Assembly (NCBI GenBank): GCA_023244795.1
Contig: JAHFLR010000035.1
Span: 1-7,040 of the forward strand
Direction of reading: 5' to 3'
Source of the DNA: a bacterium
GTDB lineage: Bacteria > Patescibacteriota > Minisyncoccia > UBA9983
DNA length: 7,040 bases
Numbering within the stretch: position 1 is the first letter of the stretch; every line of letters starts with the position of its first letter. Made by a program: the position numbers and the translations under genes. The notes under the pieces were generated by a model. The model was not told where the DNA came from, did no database searches, and was given only the letters and a program-made list of their open reading frames with translations. Below are positions 1-4,995 of this stretch, one piece after another.

Positions 1-244
1 CAAGATACATTTTGTGGAGGTTAAGTCGGTTAGCCATCCTAAGTTGGTAGGGAAGCAAGATGGCTTTAGGCCGGAGGAGAATATCCACCCATGGAAGATA
101 AAACGCCTATATAGAGCTATCCAGACCTACTTAATGGATCATAAGGTTTCTGATGAAACAAACTGGCAGCTCGATGCCGCCATAGTTTACCTAGATTTTA
201 CTACCCACAAAGCCAGCGTGGATTTTATTGAGAATATAGTTTAA
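1..244 (+). CDS. YraN/UPF0102-family endonuclease-like protein, C-terminal part
   Basis: The gene is cut by the left edge; the reading frame is open from base 2 (K-I-H-F before VEVK). About 80 residues remain. The segment FVEVKSVSHPK carries the E-x-K part of a PD-(D/E)XK nuclease-like fold, and the later run HPWKIKRLYRAIQTYL followed by QLDAAIVYLDF matches the C-terminal half of the YraN/UPF0102 family, where a Lys/Arg-rich helix precedes a final beta hairpin. Family members are about 115-130 residues, so roughly a third is missing upstream. The biochemical role of the family is poorly defined; a Holliday-junction-resolvase-like fold is known, the substrate is not. The gene converges on the TrmB-like gene and the two TAA stops share the same TTAA tetranucleotide (241-244). 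The GTG at 14 lies inside the conserved motif and is not the real start. Confidence 0.75.
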   Translation, partial: KIHFVEVKSVSHPKLVGKQDGFRPEENIHPWKIKRLYRAIQTYLMDHKVSDETNWQLDAAIVYLDFTTHKASVDFIENIV

Positions 245-978
245 TCCGGCAAAGAATTCCACTGTAACTCAAAGATGCTTTTGAGAGATTTGTATATTTT
301 TTCGCTTTCTATTATCAAAGAGACCTCTTCGTACAAGGAGATAATGCCAACCTTCCTATCGCCATAAGCCATTATTTCTATCGGTAATTCAAAACTTTTA
401 TCAGTTACATATTTTGATGTTCGCAATTCTTTTATGTTATATTTCGTGCTTTCTCTTATGGAGGGGGAGTCTGGATGTATAGATTTTGTCCAAATTTTTT
501 TCTTTAATCTTTCCGGAATGTAGTACTTATCGAAAAATTCTTGGCCGATGGTCTTGGCGTAATCTTCCGAATACCAAACCCTATTTGTGTTGTTTGGGTA
601 CCGCAAAACATCTCTTAAAACTTCTTTCATCCCTTCTTTGCCCTCAAAGTACTTAATTATAGGCTTTTTATCTATGAGGTTGGTTATTGAGAGGAGTTGG
701 GGGATGGCGTTTTTTATTGCTTCTTTTTTCTCTTCCGCTTTTCTCTCTAGTACTCTTGGATCTTCTGCATAAAAAAATAACTTTTTGTTTTTCTTGAGTG
801 TGCTCACCAAGCCTTTTTCTTTTAAAGATTCAACCGCCAGGTAGGTGGTCGTCCTTTTTATGCCGGCCTTTTTGGCAATTCTTATGATAGTAGTCTCGCC
901 TAGCTCCAAAGTGGCCAGGTAGGCGCTGGCCTCGTTATCTGTTAGGCCAAAGTCGGTTAAATTTTTTTTGAGAGCCAT
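241..978 (-). CDS. TrmB-family winged-helix transcriptional regulator
   Basis: A 245-residue protein. Residues 1-70 form a winged HTH of the TrmB type: LTDFGLTDNEASAYLATLEL, then IAKKAGIKRTTTYLAVESL as recognition region, then a wing ending in FFYAEDPRVLE. Residues 75-95 are a charged helix, probably the dimer linker. The C-terminal part (about 105-245: KPIIKYFEGKEGMKEVLRDVL, YSEDYAKTIGQEFFDKYY, PIEIMAYGDRKVGIISL) resembles the effector-binding region common in bacterial and CPR TrmB-like proteins. In archaea some family members bind sugars; no ligand can be deduced here. It is a single gene with its own consensus promoter at 988-1015. A perfect 7+2+7 inverted repeat overlaps the -35 box, which suggests autorepression. 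There is no SD before the ATG at 978. Confidence 0.85.
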   Translation of the reverse strand: MALKKNLTDFGLTDNEASAYLATLELGETTIIRIAKKAGIKRTTTYLAVESLKEKGLVSTLKKNKKLFFYAEDPRVLERKAEEKKEAIKNAIPQLLSITNLIDKKPIIKYFEGKEGMKEVLRDVLRYPNNTNRVWYSEDYAKTIGQEFFDKYYIPERLKKKIWTKSIHPDSPSIRESTKYNIKELRTSKYVTDKSFELPIEIMAYGDRKVGIISLYEEVSLIIESEKIYKSLKSIFELQWNSLPD

Positions 979-987
979 AATGCTTTA

Positions 988-1015
988 ATTATAATTATGT
1001 CATCAAAAATGTCAA
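988..1015 (-). promoter_or_regulatory. Consensus promoter of the TrmB-like gene, near-leaderless
   Basis: On the minus strand TTGACA (1015-1010) is followed after 16 bp by TATAAT (993-988), both perfect consensus. Transcription would begin about 7 nt downstream, near 981, only about 3 nt before the ATG at 978. No SD lies between, so the mRNA would be leaderless or nearly so. Confidence 0.75.
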
Positions 1016-1021
1016 CATTTT
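1006..1021. promoter_or_regulatory. Inverted repeat over the -35 box of the TrmB-like gene (candidate operator)
   Basis: The sequence AAAATGT-CA-ACATTTT is a perfect 7+2+7 inverted repeat covering the TTGACA -35 hexamer of the regulator promoter. A dimeric winged-HTH protein bound here would block polymerase, so autorepression is the simplest reading. The half-site core TGTCAA recurs in the promoter of the next gene at 1097-1124. Binding is inferred. Confidence 0.5.
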
Positions 1022-1069
1022 AGACTACAATTTTGGCTCAAAATAGTCTTATAAATTAAGGAAAAGACT
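1022..1069. repeat. Nested inverted repeats in the regulator/barrel intergenic region
   Basis: AGACT-ACA-ATTTTG (1022-1035) pairs with CAAAAT-AGTCT (1039-1049), leaving a three-base bulge. The right arm AGTCTT (1045-1050) can instead pair with AAGACT (1064-1069). The region is AT-rich and non-coding, lying between two divergent promoters. It may be a protein-binding region or upstream element; no function is shown by the sequence alone. Confidence 0.4.
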
Positions 1070-1096
1070 TATACAGTAGAATTTAATATTCGCACA

Positions 1097-1138
1097 TTTG
1101 ACAATATTTGATACTTTTGTCAAACATATTGCTATAGT
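1097..1138 (+). promoter_or_regulatory. Extended -10 promoter with flanking inverted repeat for the 1213 gene
   Basis: TGC-TATAGT (1130-1138) is an extended -10 element. TTGATA (1108-1113) is a possible -35, with a 19-bp spacer. The perfect inverted repeat TTTGACA (1097-1103) / TGTCAAA (1118-1124), with half-sites 21 bp or two helical turns apart, brackets the -35. It shares the TGTCAA core with the candidate operator of the TrmB-like gene. Transcription would begin near 1145, giving a leader of about 68 nt. Confidence 0.5.
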
Positions 1139-1155
1139 TAAGTCAGAAAGAATGA

Positions 1156-1181
1156 CAGATTAGGCAATGGTGCCCAGTCTG
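1156..1181 (+). other. Stem-loop in the 5' leader of the 1213 gene
   Basis: Bases 1156-1166 pair with 1171-1181 (11 positions with one A-C mismatch and one G-U) around the tetraloop ATGG. It lies in the predicted leader upstream of the SD at 1202-1206 and is not followed by a T-run. It is more likely an mRNA-stabilising or regulatory hairpin than a terminator. Confidence 0.4.
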
Positions 1182-1212
1182 CCAAGCACACAGAAAACAA
1201 AAGGAGAAAGAA

Positions 1213-1761
1213 ATGAAGAAGCTGATGTTCGCTCTGGCGTGCGCAATCGTTTTTGCAGCCAACCTGGCTAACGCCGCGACGCTCGAGGACAAGATTACCT
1301 TCGGCGGCAAGACGAGCCACAAGCTCTCGATCTTCGAGAGCAAGTCGTTTGGCGAGAGCGCCTTCGGCTGGTCGGCGTACTTCCTCACCGGCCAGTATTG
1401 GTCGGAGGGGTATGTTGGCCCGACGTGGACGCCTGCTCCGTGGGTGAGCCTGTCGGCCTCGGTGGGCGTGCAGTCGGCGAAGAGCGGGGAGAACCCGACT
1501 CGCTATGCAAGCTCTGCTTTGGTCGGCAACAAGTTCGGGTCGCTGTACGCCGTGTACGAGAGAGGGGCCGAGGCGAGCAACAACTGGTGGAAGGCGAAGG
1601 CCTTCGCTAATGTTGCCAAGGGAGTCAAGGTCGGCGTCTTCTTCGAGAAGGATGTCGATGTTGCCCCCGTGCTCGAGCTGAGCATCCCCGAGACAAGGTT
1701 GGTTGTTTGGGGCGCTTACTACGCTTCCGGCAGCCAACTCGGGCTCAAGTACAACTTCTAG
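1213..1761 (+). CDS. Exported beta-rich, outer-membrane-barrel-like protein of foreign composition
   Basis: A 182-residue protein. Residues 1-22 form a signal peptide (MKKLMFALACAIVFAANLANA, predicted cut after ANA). The mature part alternates short amphipathic beta strands with Gly/Ser/Trp/Tyr-rich turns (WSAYFLTGQYW, WVSLSASVGVQS, SLYAVYERG, GVKVGVFFEKDV, TRLVVWGAYYAS, LGLKYNF) and ends in an aromatic residue, Y-N-F. A C-terminal Phe and this strand pattern are typical of small outer-membrane barrels. The SD AGGAG (1202-1206) sits 6 bp before the ATG. Composition is striking: a 60-base sample is about 60% GC and every lysine codon I read is AAG, whereas nearby genes are AAA-rich and nearer 45-48% GC. 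The gene has its own promoter and terminator. I do not recognise a family. A barrel would be odd in a single-membrane CPR cell; transfer, or a secreted beta protein, are alternatives. Confidence 0.7.
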   Translation: MKKLMFALACAIVFAANLANAATLEDKITFGGKTSHKLSIFESKSFGESAFGWSAYFLTGQYWSEGYVGPTWTPAPWVSLSASVGVQSAKSGENPTRYASSALVGNKFGSLYAVYERGAEASNNWWKAKAFANVAKGVKVGVFFEKDVDVAPVLELSIPETRLVVWGAYYASGSQLGLKYNF

Positions 1762-1775
1762 CACAGACCCTGTGC
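1761..1775 (+). other. Small hairpin at the stop codon of the 1213 gene
   Basis: GCACAG-ACC-CTGTGC forms a 6-bp stem starting in the TAG stop codon. It has no T-run and precedes the true terminator by about 20 bases, so it may protect the 3' end of the message. Confidence 0.35.
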
Positions 1776-1792
1776 GTCTCTAAACCGCTTTT

Positions 1793-1831
1793 GCCCCGAC
1801 GATCTGAGGATTCGTCGGGGCTTTATTTTTT
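1793..1831 (+). terminator. Intrinsic terminator of the 1213 gene
   Basis: A perfect 10-bp stem, GCCCCGACGA (1793-1802) / TCGTCGGGGC (1812-1821), with a 9-base loop is followed by TTTATTTTTT. This is a strong rho-independent terminator. Confidence 0.92.
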
Positions 1832-1878
1832 GATTGCAATTTCTCCTGCATTTGCTTGAATTAGAGCAGGTAGGACTT

Positions 1879-1887
1879 TGTTATAGA
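1879..1887 (+). promoter_or_regulatory. Extended -10 element upstream of the 1927 gene
   Basis: TGT-TATAGA matches an extended -10. The best -35 candidate, TTGAAT (1856-1861), is 20 bp away and weak. A start near 1894 would give a leader of about 33 nt containing the SD at 1917-1921. Lying just after a strong terminator, some promoter is required here. Confidence 0.45.
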
Positions 1888-1926
1888 TTTTGGAAATGAG
1901 ACAAAACATCAAACCCGGAGGTTGCG

Positions 1927-2178
1927 ATGGGCGTCGAGCGTCAGACTCATATCGAGCCGCCTGATCAGCGTGCAGGAGAAAATTACAGGCAAGACTGGTT
2001 GGCCCTTTTGTTCGGAGGGTGTGTCTTGAGTCTTCTTCTTTCGGGACTTGTCCCGGGGTTGAAGAACTTTATTCTTATGATGACGGGTTTCGTCGCAATA
2101 TTTGCTCTCGGGGCCGTTATCATTCGCCGAGCGTTTGAGCTGGCGGTGCCCAAGGAGCCCGATAAGGGCAAACAATAA
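1927..2178 (+). CDS. Small membrane protein with two transmembrane helices
   Basis: An 83-residue protein with a polar N-terminus (MGVERQTHIEPPDQRAGENYR), a first hydrophobic helix at about residues 23-44 (DWLALLFGGCVLSLLLSGLVPG), a second at about 46-66 (LKNFILMMTGFVAIFALGAVII) and a charged C-terminal tail (RRAFELAVPKEPDKGKQ). The positively charged tail suggests that both ends face the cytoplasm, giving a hairpin topology. The start is set by a perfect GGAGG (1917-1921), 5 bp before ATG. The gene is monocistronic, between two intrinsic terminators. I do not recognise the family and no function can be assigned. Like the upstream gene it is SD-led and moderately GC-rich, unlike the SD-less genes that follow. 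Confidence 0.75.
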   Translation: MGVERQTHIEPPDQRAGENYRQDWLALLFGGCVLSLLLSGLVPGLKNFILMMTGFVAIFALGAVIIRRAFELAVPKEPDKGKQ

Positions 2179-2194
2179 GGCAATTTGCGCATGT

Positions 2195-2226
2195 GGCAGG
2201 GGATCCCCCCTGCCTTTTTCTTTTTC
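2195..2226 (+). terminator. Intrinsic terminator of the 1927 gene
   Basis: GGCAGGGG (2195-2202) pairs perfectly with CCCCTGCC (2207-2214) around a 4-base loop, followed by TTTTTCTTTTTC. Confidence 0.92.
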
Positions 2227-2238
2227 ATATTCAATTTG

Positions 2239-2247
2239 TGATACAAT
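2239..2247 (+). promoter_or_regulatory. Extended -10 promoter of the exported-protein pair
   Basis: TGA-TACAAT is an extended -10 element with no clear -35 upstream (the T-run of the previous terminator is there). Transcription near 2254 would give a leader of about 36 nt with no SD before the ATG at 2290. The same TGATA(T/C)AAT style recurs at 6382-6390. Confidence 0.55.
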
Positions 2248-2289
2248 AATCTTATCGGTTTATTATTAGCAATAATCTAAATCATATTT

Positions 2290-2574
2290 ATGAACAAGCA
2301 ATCGTATTTGGTGGCCGTCGTTATATTGGCACTGGTGGCTGCCGGTGGGATTTATTGGTATTCCCAAACTCCCGCTTACTCTCCCGGAAGCAGCGCAGCG
2401 CCAATAAGCAAACAAGCTCAAAAAGTTACCTCCGATAATTTGGCTGCCGAGACAACAGACGAGCTGGCAAATTTTGATAAAGACGCGGTCGACCTAAAAG
2501 ATCTAAACAGCACAGCCAACGACGCCGCCCTAGACGCCGCGAGCAACGGCCTGTCTGCGGTTAACAATATCTAA
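2290..2574 (+). CDS. Small N-terminally anchored extracytoplasmic protein
   Basis: A 94-residue protein. Residues 1-4 are polar or basic, and 5-24 are a hydrophobic helix (SYLVAVVILALVAAGGIYWY), either an uncleaved signal anchor or a signal peptide. The rest is a low-complexity, acidic exterior segment rich in Ala, Asp, Asn, Ser and Thr (NFDKDAVDLKDLNSTANDAA), with no Cys and no recognisable domain. There is no SD; the ATG is the first after the promoter. It stops 13 bases before the next exported protein and almost certainly shares its transcript, so the two may act together at the cell surface. Family unknown. Confidence 0.75.
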   Translation: MNKQSYLVAVVILALVAAGGIYWYSQTPAYSPGSSAAPISKQAQKVTSDNLAAETTDELANFDKDAVDLKDLNSTANDAALDAASNGLSAVNNI

Positions 2575-2587
2575 CAAAAATAAAAAA

Positions 2588-3652
2588 ATGAAAGACACAT
2601 TTAAAAAAGCAATTATCTTGGGAGCAGCTGCGGCCTTTGCTTTTTCTATGGCAGCGGTCTCATTTGCCAGAGAGGGCGATAGCGGAAACGATAACTCTTC
2701 CTCGTCTACCGCAACCTCTTCCGATAGATCGGGAGAAACGATAAGAACTATTATTGAGGAGGGGAGACAAAAGATAGAAGACCTGAAGAATCAAATTAAA
2801 GATCAGCGAGACCAGCTTAAAGAGAAATTTCAATCTGCCAGAGACGAGTTTAAAAGCAAAATAGATGAGATTAACCAAGACAGAAAGGATCTTTTAACTT
2901 CTATTGGCGAGATAAAAAAACAAAAGACAGAAGAAGCCAGAAACAAGGCGAGGGGAAGAGCGGTAGAGGGGGCGCAAAAATTGGCCGGCAATGTGGCCAT
3001 GGCGCTGGTTAACCGCTTGGGAGCGCTTGAGAACAAATTGAGCGGCTCTAAACTATTGGATACAGACAAGGTTACAATAAAAGCGGAAATAGACACCAAT
3101 ATAAACTGGCTCAACGCCAAGGTGATAGAAATTGGCAATACGGCTTCTACCTCCGCCACCACAACCAAGATGCAGGTTCAGGAGATTAGAGATTACTCGG
3201 ACACGGTAAAAATAACCGTTAAAAGAGTATCTGGGGAGATTTTAGCTGGCCGGCTAAATTACATTGTTAGTCGAGAGGAGACACTGGCCAATACTCTGGC
3301 GAGCGATATCGCCGCCTTAAAAGCAGCAGGCAAGAACACCGTGTTGGTAGAATCCCAACTAAGCGATGCCAAAGCCAGAATCCCGGCAGTCAAACAAAAA
3401 ATTGCCGATGCTATGGCGCAGTTTAAATTAATCACAAGTTTGGGCGCGATTAAAACAAATTACGAGGCGGGCCAAGCGCTGGTTAAAGACGCCAGAAACA
3501 TGCTCGATGATGTGCATAAGGCTCTGTCGCGAGTAAGGGGTGCTATTAATTCTTTACGAGGTAATGGTGGCCTAGATACCGCCACGACAACACCCCCGGT
3601 AGCAACAACTACTCCTCCGGTGGCGACTACTACGGCAACAACAACTCCGTAA
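2588..3652 (+). CDS. Secreted helical (coiled-coil) protein with Thr/Pro-rich tail
   Basis: A 354-residue protein. Residues 1-27 are a clear signal peptide (KKAIILGAAAAFAFSMAAVSFA, cut after SFA). A Ser/Thr/Asn linker follows (about 30-50), then a long charged helix with coiled-coil character (about 50-125: IEDLKNQIKDQRDQLKEKF and continuing). A second helical region (about 130-185) and a third (about 197-320) are separated by another Ser/Thr stretch (NTASTSATTTK). The C-terminus (331-354) is nearly all Thr, Pro and Ala, with TTTPPVA repeated twice, as in wall-spanning or flexible surface linkers. There is no LPXTG, no Cys and no enzymatic motif. A surface or periplasmic structural protein is the best inference. 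It is AAA/GAA-rich, SD-less, second in an operon with the small anchored protein, and closed by a strong terminator. Confidence 0.85.
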   Translation: MKDTFKKAIILGAAAAFAFSMAAVSFAREGDSGNDNSSSSTATSSDRSGETIRTIIEEGRQKIEDLKNQIKDQRDQLKEKFQSARDEFKSKIDEINQDRKDLLTSIGEIKKQKTEEARNKARGRAVEGAQKLAGNVAMALVNRLGALENKLSGSKLLDTDKVTIKAEIDTNINWLNAKVIEIGNTASTSATTTKMQVQEIRDYSDTVKITVKRVSGEILAGRLNYIVSREETLANTLASDIAALKAAGKNTVLVESQLSDAKARIPAVKQKIADAMAQFKLITSLGAIKTNYEAGQALVKDARNMLDDVHKALSRVRGAINSLRGNGGLDTATTTPPVATTTPPVATTTATTTP

Positions 3653-3673
3653 AGCTATCAGCTGCAAGAGTTA

Positions 3674-3709
3674 AACAACCCCCCACCGTACAGTGGGGGG
3701 TTGTTTTTT
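3674..3709 (+). terminator. Strong intrinsic terminator after the exported-protein operon
   Basis: A perfect 13-bp stem, AACAACCCCCCAC (3674-3686) / GTGGGGGGTTGTT (3693-3705), with a 6-base loop runs into a T-tract. Confidence 0.95.
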
Positions 3710-3729
3710 AATTGATTTTACTACATAAT
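3701..3729 (+). promoter_or_regulatory. Possible promoter of tRNA-Pro(TGG)
   Basis: TTGTTT (3701-3706), formed by the right arm and T-run of the upstream terminator, lies 17 bp before CATAAT (3724-3729). A start near 3736 would be about 5 nt upstream of the tRNA. The terminator and the -35 would overlap. Confidence 0.45.
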
Positions 3730-3740
3730 GCTGTTTGTAA

Positions 3741-3811
3741 CGGGCTGTAGTGTAATGGTAGCACGAGACTTTTGGGAAGTTTTAGTCCGAGTTCGAGTCT
3801 CGGCAGCCCGA
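3741..3811 (+). tRNA. tRNA-Pro (anticodon TGG)
   Basis: It folds fully. The acceptor is CGGGCTG / CAGCCCG, with the C1-G72 pair of bacterial tRNA-Pro. The D-stem is GTGT / GCAC with loop AATGGTA. The anticodon stem is AGACT / AGTTT with loop TTTGGGA, placing TGG at positions 34-36 (3773-3775). The variable loop is TAGT, the T-stem CCGAG / CTCGG with loop TTCGAGT, and the discriminator A. CCA is not encoded, so CCA-adding enzyme is needed. It reads prolines CCA/CCG and possibly more by wobble. It converges with the hemerythrin gene 20 bases downstream. Confidence 0.96.
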
Positions 3812-3813
3812 CA

Positions 3814-3835
3814 TTTAGAAGCTAAAAATTTTTAT
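3814..3835 (+). terminator. Weak terminator-like hairpin after tRNA-Pro(TGG)
   Basis: TTTAG-AAG-CTAAA (3814-3826) is followed by AATTTTT. The stem is short and AT-only apart from one G-C pair, so this is a tentative terminator in the narrow gap between tRNA and the convergent hemerythrin gene. Confidence 0.3.
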
Positions 3836-4254
3836 TCTATCCCTTTTTCCTTAAAAAATGGAGCGTATTTTTTATCTACCACCAAAATGTGTCCGGTAAG
3901 CCAGTTGATTGCAAAGCCGGCTGCCTCCATGGCCAACTCTTTTATGTTGATGTCTTTGTCTGTCATGCGCTCCATAAATTGGCCGGATTTAATCCTAAAC
4001 GCGTTGTGCGCCTCAATGTGCGCCTCCTTCTCCGGGTAATTTAGGCTGTAAAATAATTCCTCTTCTACGCCGAAGTGGTAGAGAGAGTAATTTAGCAGTT
4101 CGCCGATAACGGCGACGAGCTCTTGGCGGTCTATCTCTAATTCCTCGGCCAAATCGGAAATTCTATTGGCAACCCTAAAAAAGTTTTGATGCTGGGCATC
4201 AATAGAGCCAATATCAAGAGCATATTCGTCTTTCCACTCAAATTTAAGTGCCAT
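3832..4254 (-). CDS. Bacteriohemerythrin
   Basis: A 140-residue single-domain hemerythrin, the usual length for the bacterial family. All seven di-iron ligands are in place: H22 (IDAQHQNFF), H60 and E64 (YHFGVEEELF), H79 and H83 (HIEAHNAF), H122 and D127 (HILVVDKKYA). The N-terminal FEWKDEYALDIGSIDAQH and the W118-LxxH signature are family hallmarks. Such proteins bind O2 reversibly at a non-haem di-iron centre; storage, delivery or sensing of O2 or NO are proposed roles, and it is probably a soluble cytoplasmic protein here. It is monocistronic. A TATAAT box ends 6 bases before the ATG, so the mRNA is predicted to begin at or next to the start codon. There is no SD. In a presumably fermentative CPR cell it may serve O2 scavenging. 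Confidence 0.95.
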   Translation of the reverse strand: MALKFEWKDEYALDIGSIDAQHQNFFRVANRISDLAEELEIDRQELVAVIGELLNYSLYHFGVEEELFYSLNYPEKEAHIEAHNAFRIKSGQFMERMTDKDINIKELAMEAAGFAINWLTGHILVVDKKYAPFFKEKGIE

Positions 4255-4260
4255 ACAAAC

Positions 4261-4266
4261 ATTATA
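4261..4266 (-). promoter_or_regulatory. -10 box of the hemerythrin gene, predicted leaderless
   Basis: TATAAT on the minus strand ends 6 bases before the ATG at 4254, so initiation 6-8 nt downstream falls on or beside the A of ATG. The upstream -35 region is A-rich with no consensus hexamer. Confidence 0.6.
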
Positions 4267-4294
4267 TACTGCGTTTTTTTAATTTGCTATTTTT

Positions 4295-4309
4295 ACTAGC
4301 CGTGCTAGT
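4295..4309. repeat. Inverted repeat ACTAGC-CGT-GCTAGT between divergent genes
   Basis: A perfect 6+3+6 inverted repeat lies in the 121-bp gap between the divergent hemerythrin gene and the 4376 gene. On the plus strand it is followed by TTTT, so it could be a weak terminator, but its position suits an operator acting on both promoters. The role is undetermined. Confidence 0.4.
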
Positions 4310-4375
4310 TTTTAATTAGATTCGAACAACAAGATAAACAATCAACTAAAAAATACTAGGCCTACTGGAGGATCC

Positions 4376-4678
4376 ATGAACGTAAAAACTGGCCAGAAAT
4401 TTAAGGGGTTTGCCGAACTTTTGGCCCTGCTGGAAGAGGGTGAGGCAGTGGTTGCTATCCAGTTTTCCAAAGATCTTATTATGGCCCATGGCGACTCTCG
4501 CAAGTTTGCCGATCCCGACCAATGTTACGAACTCTCTTGTAATTGGTCCGGTGCTGGAATACAGCACCCGGGGAAGCGGCTACTCTTGTGCGGGGGGAAG
4601 TTTAACCCGCCGTGTGTGGCTCGGCTTGGGGTCAAGTGTCAATCGGCAGAGGCCCAACACGACAAATGCTTCGGCTAA
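4376..4678 (+). CDS. Small Cys-rich protein of unknown function
   Basis: A 100-residue soluble protein without signal peptide. The N-terminal half (about 1-47: FKGFAELLALLEEGEAVVAI) looks like a small alpha/beta module. The C-terminal half holds six cysteines (C50, C55, C72, C80, C88, C98) and H64 and H95, suggesting metal binding, though the spacings fit no zinc ribbon I can name. The start is set by GGAGG (4367-4371), 4 bp before ATG. It is followed after 13 bp by a second small Cys-containing protein with its own SD, and both end before one terminator, so they form an operon. Overlapping long frames in this region are shadows; the SD and the downstream partner support this frame. Confidence 0.7.
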   Translation: MNVKTGQKFKGFAELLALLEEGEAVVAIQFSKDLIMAHGDSRKFADPDQCYELSCNWSGAGIQHPGKRLLLCGGKFNPPCVARLGVKCQSAEAQHDKCFG

Positions 4679-4691
4679 TCGGAGATCGGCA

Positions 4692-4868
4692 ATGAGAATG
4701 CGATGCGAGAAATGTTGGCACGAGAAGGATATTTACGGAATTGATGAAGAGGTGGCCAAAGATTTAATCGCCGCCGGCTCCAACCCCAAGTGCTCTCAGC
4801 CCGACGACAAGACCAAAAGCGGTCGGTGCCAGGGAGAAATGGTTGAGTTAGATATTGGTGGCGAGTAG
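4692..4868 (+). CDS. Small zinc-ribbon-like protein
   Basis: A 58-residue protein. CEKC (C5, C8) forms a knuckle at the N-terminus; C34 (PKCSQPD) and C46 (GRCQGEM) could provide the other two ligands, giving a four-Cys zinc site split around a helix (DEEVAKDLIAAG). The start is chosen by the SD GGAG (4681-4684), 7 bp before ATG; the same frame stays open upstream but there it overlaps the preceding gene. It is the second gene of the Cys-rich pair. Function unknown; small ribbons of this kind often bind nucleic acid or act as protein adaptors, which is only a family-level inference. Confidence 0.7.
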   Translation: MRMRCEKCWHEKDIYGIDEEVAKDLIAAGSNPKCSQPDDKTKSGRCQGEMVELDIGGE

Positions 4869-4876
4869 ACGCCGCT

Positions 4877-4910
4877 GGCGGGGGCAAGTAGCCCTCGCCG
4901 TTTTCTTTTC
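4877..4910 (+). terminator. Intrinsic terminator of the Cys-rich pair
   Basis: GGCGGGGGC (4877-4885) pairs with GCCCTCGCC (4891-4899) with one G-T wobble and a 5-base loop, followed by GTTTTCTTTTC. It begins 8 bases after the stop at 4868. Confidence 0.85.
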
Positions 4911-4920
4911 GAGCCTTTGA

Positions 4921-4929
4921 TGCTATTCT
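4921..4929 (+). promoter_or_regulatory. Extended -10 element upstream of the tRNA-Pro(CGG) locus
   Basis: TGC-TATTCT is an extended -10. Initiation would be near 4936, immediately before the first copy of the tRNA 5' end at 4938 rather than before the real tRNA at 4996. No good -35 is visible. Confidence 0.45.
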
Positions 4930-4937
4930 TTTTTAAT

Positions 4938-4947
4938 CGGGCTGTAG
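4938..4947 (+). repeat. Duplicated tRNA-Pro 5' end (10-bp direct repeat, first copy)
   Basis: CGGGCTGTAG is identical to the first ten bases of both tRNA-Pro genes (4996-5005 and 3741-3750). It stands 58 bp upstream of the intact tRNA and is not continued by tRNA sequence, so it is a remnant or target-site-like duplication. Confidence 0.7.
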
Positions 4948-4981
4948 CCCGCCGACGTTCGCTGCGGCGAACTTTGGCGGG
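4948..4981. repeat. Strong palindrome (REP/MITE-like) in the tRNA-Pro(CGG) leader
   Basis: The outer stem CCCGCC / GGCGGG (4948-4953 / 4976-4981) and inner stem GTTCGC / GCGAAC (4957-4962 / 4967-4972) are separated by a 3x3 internal loop and closed by TGCG. No T-run follows on either strand, so it is not a terminator. With 4982-4995 it forms a 48-bp segment flanked by 10-bp direct repeats. Confidence 0.6.
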
Positions 4982-4995
4982 TAAATATACCGGCC

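Noticed and set aside
1138..1764. Long open frame on the minus strand (208 codons) opposite the barrel-like gene
   Set aside because: It is a shadow caused by the GC-rich third positions of the plus-strand gene; its protein is Arg/Leu/Ala-rich with no motif, and the plus strand has a promoter, SD, signal peptide and terminator.
3728..4039. Plus-strand open frame of 103 codons
   Set aside because: It runs through tRNA-Pro(TGG) and antisense to the hemerythrin gene, which has all seven iron ligands.
4410..4691. Upstream part of the frame that ends at 4868
   Set aside because: It overlaps the SD-led 4376 gene in another frame and has no SD; the frame becomes convincing only from ATG 4692.
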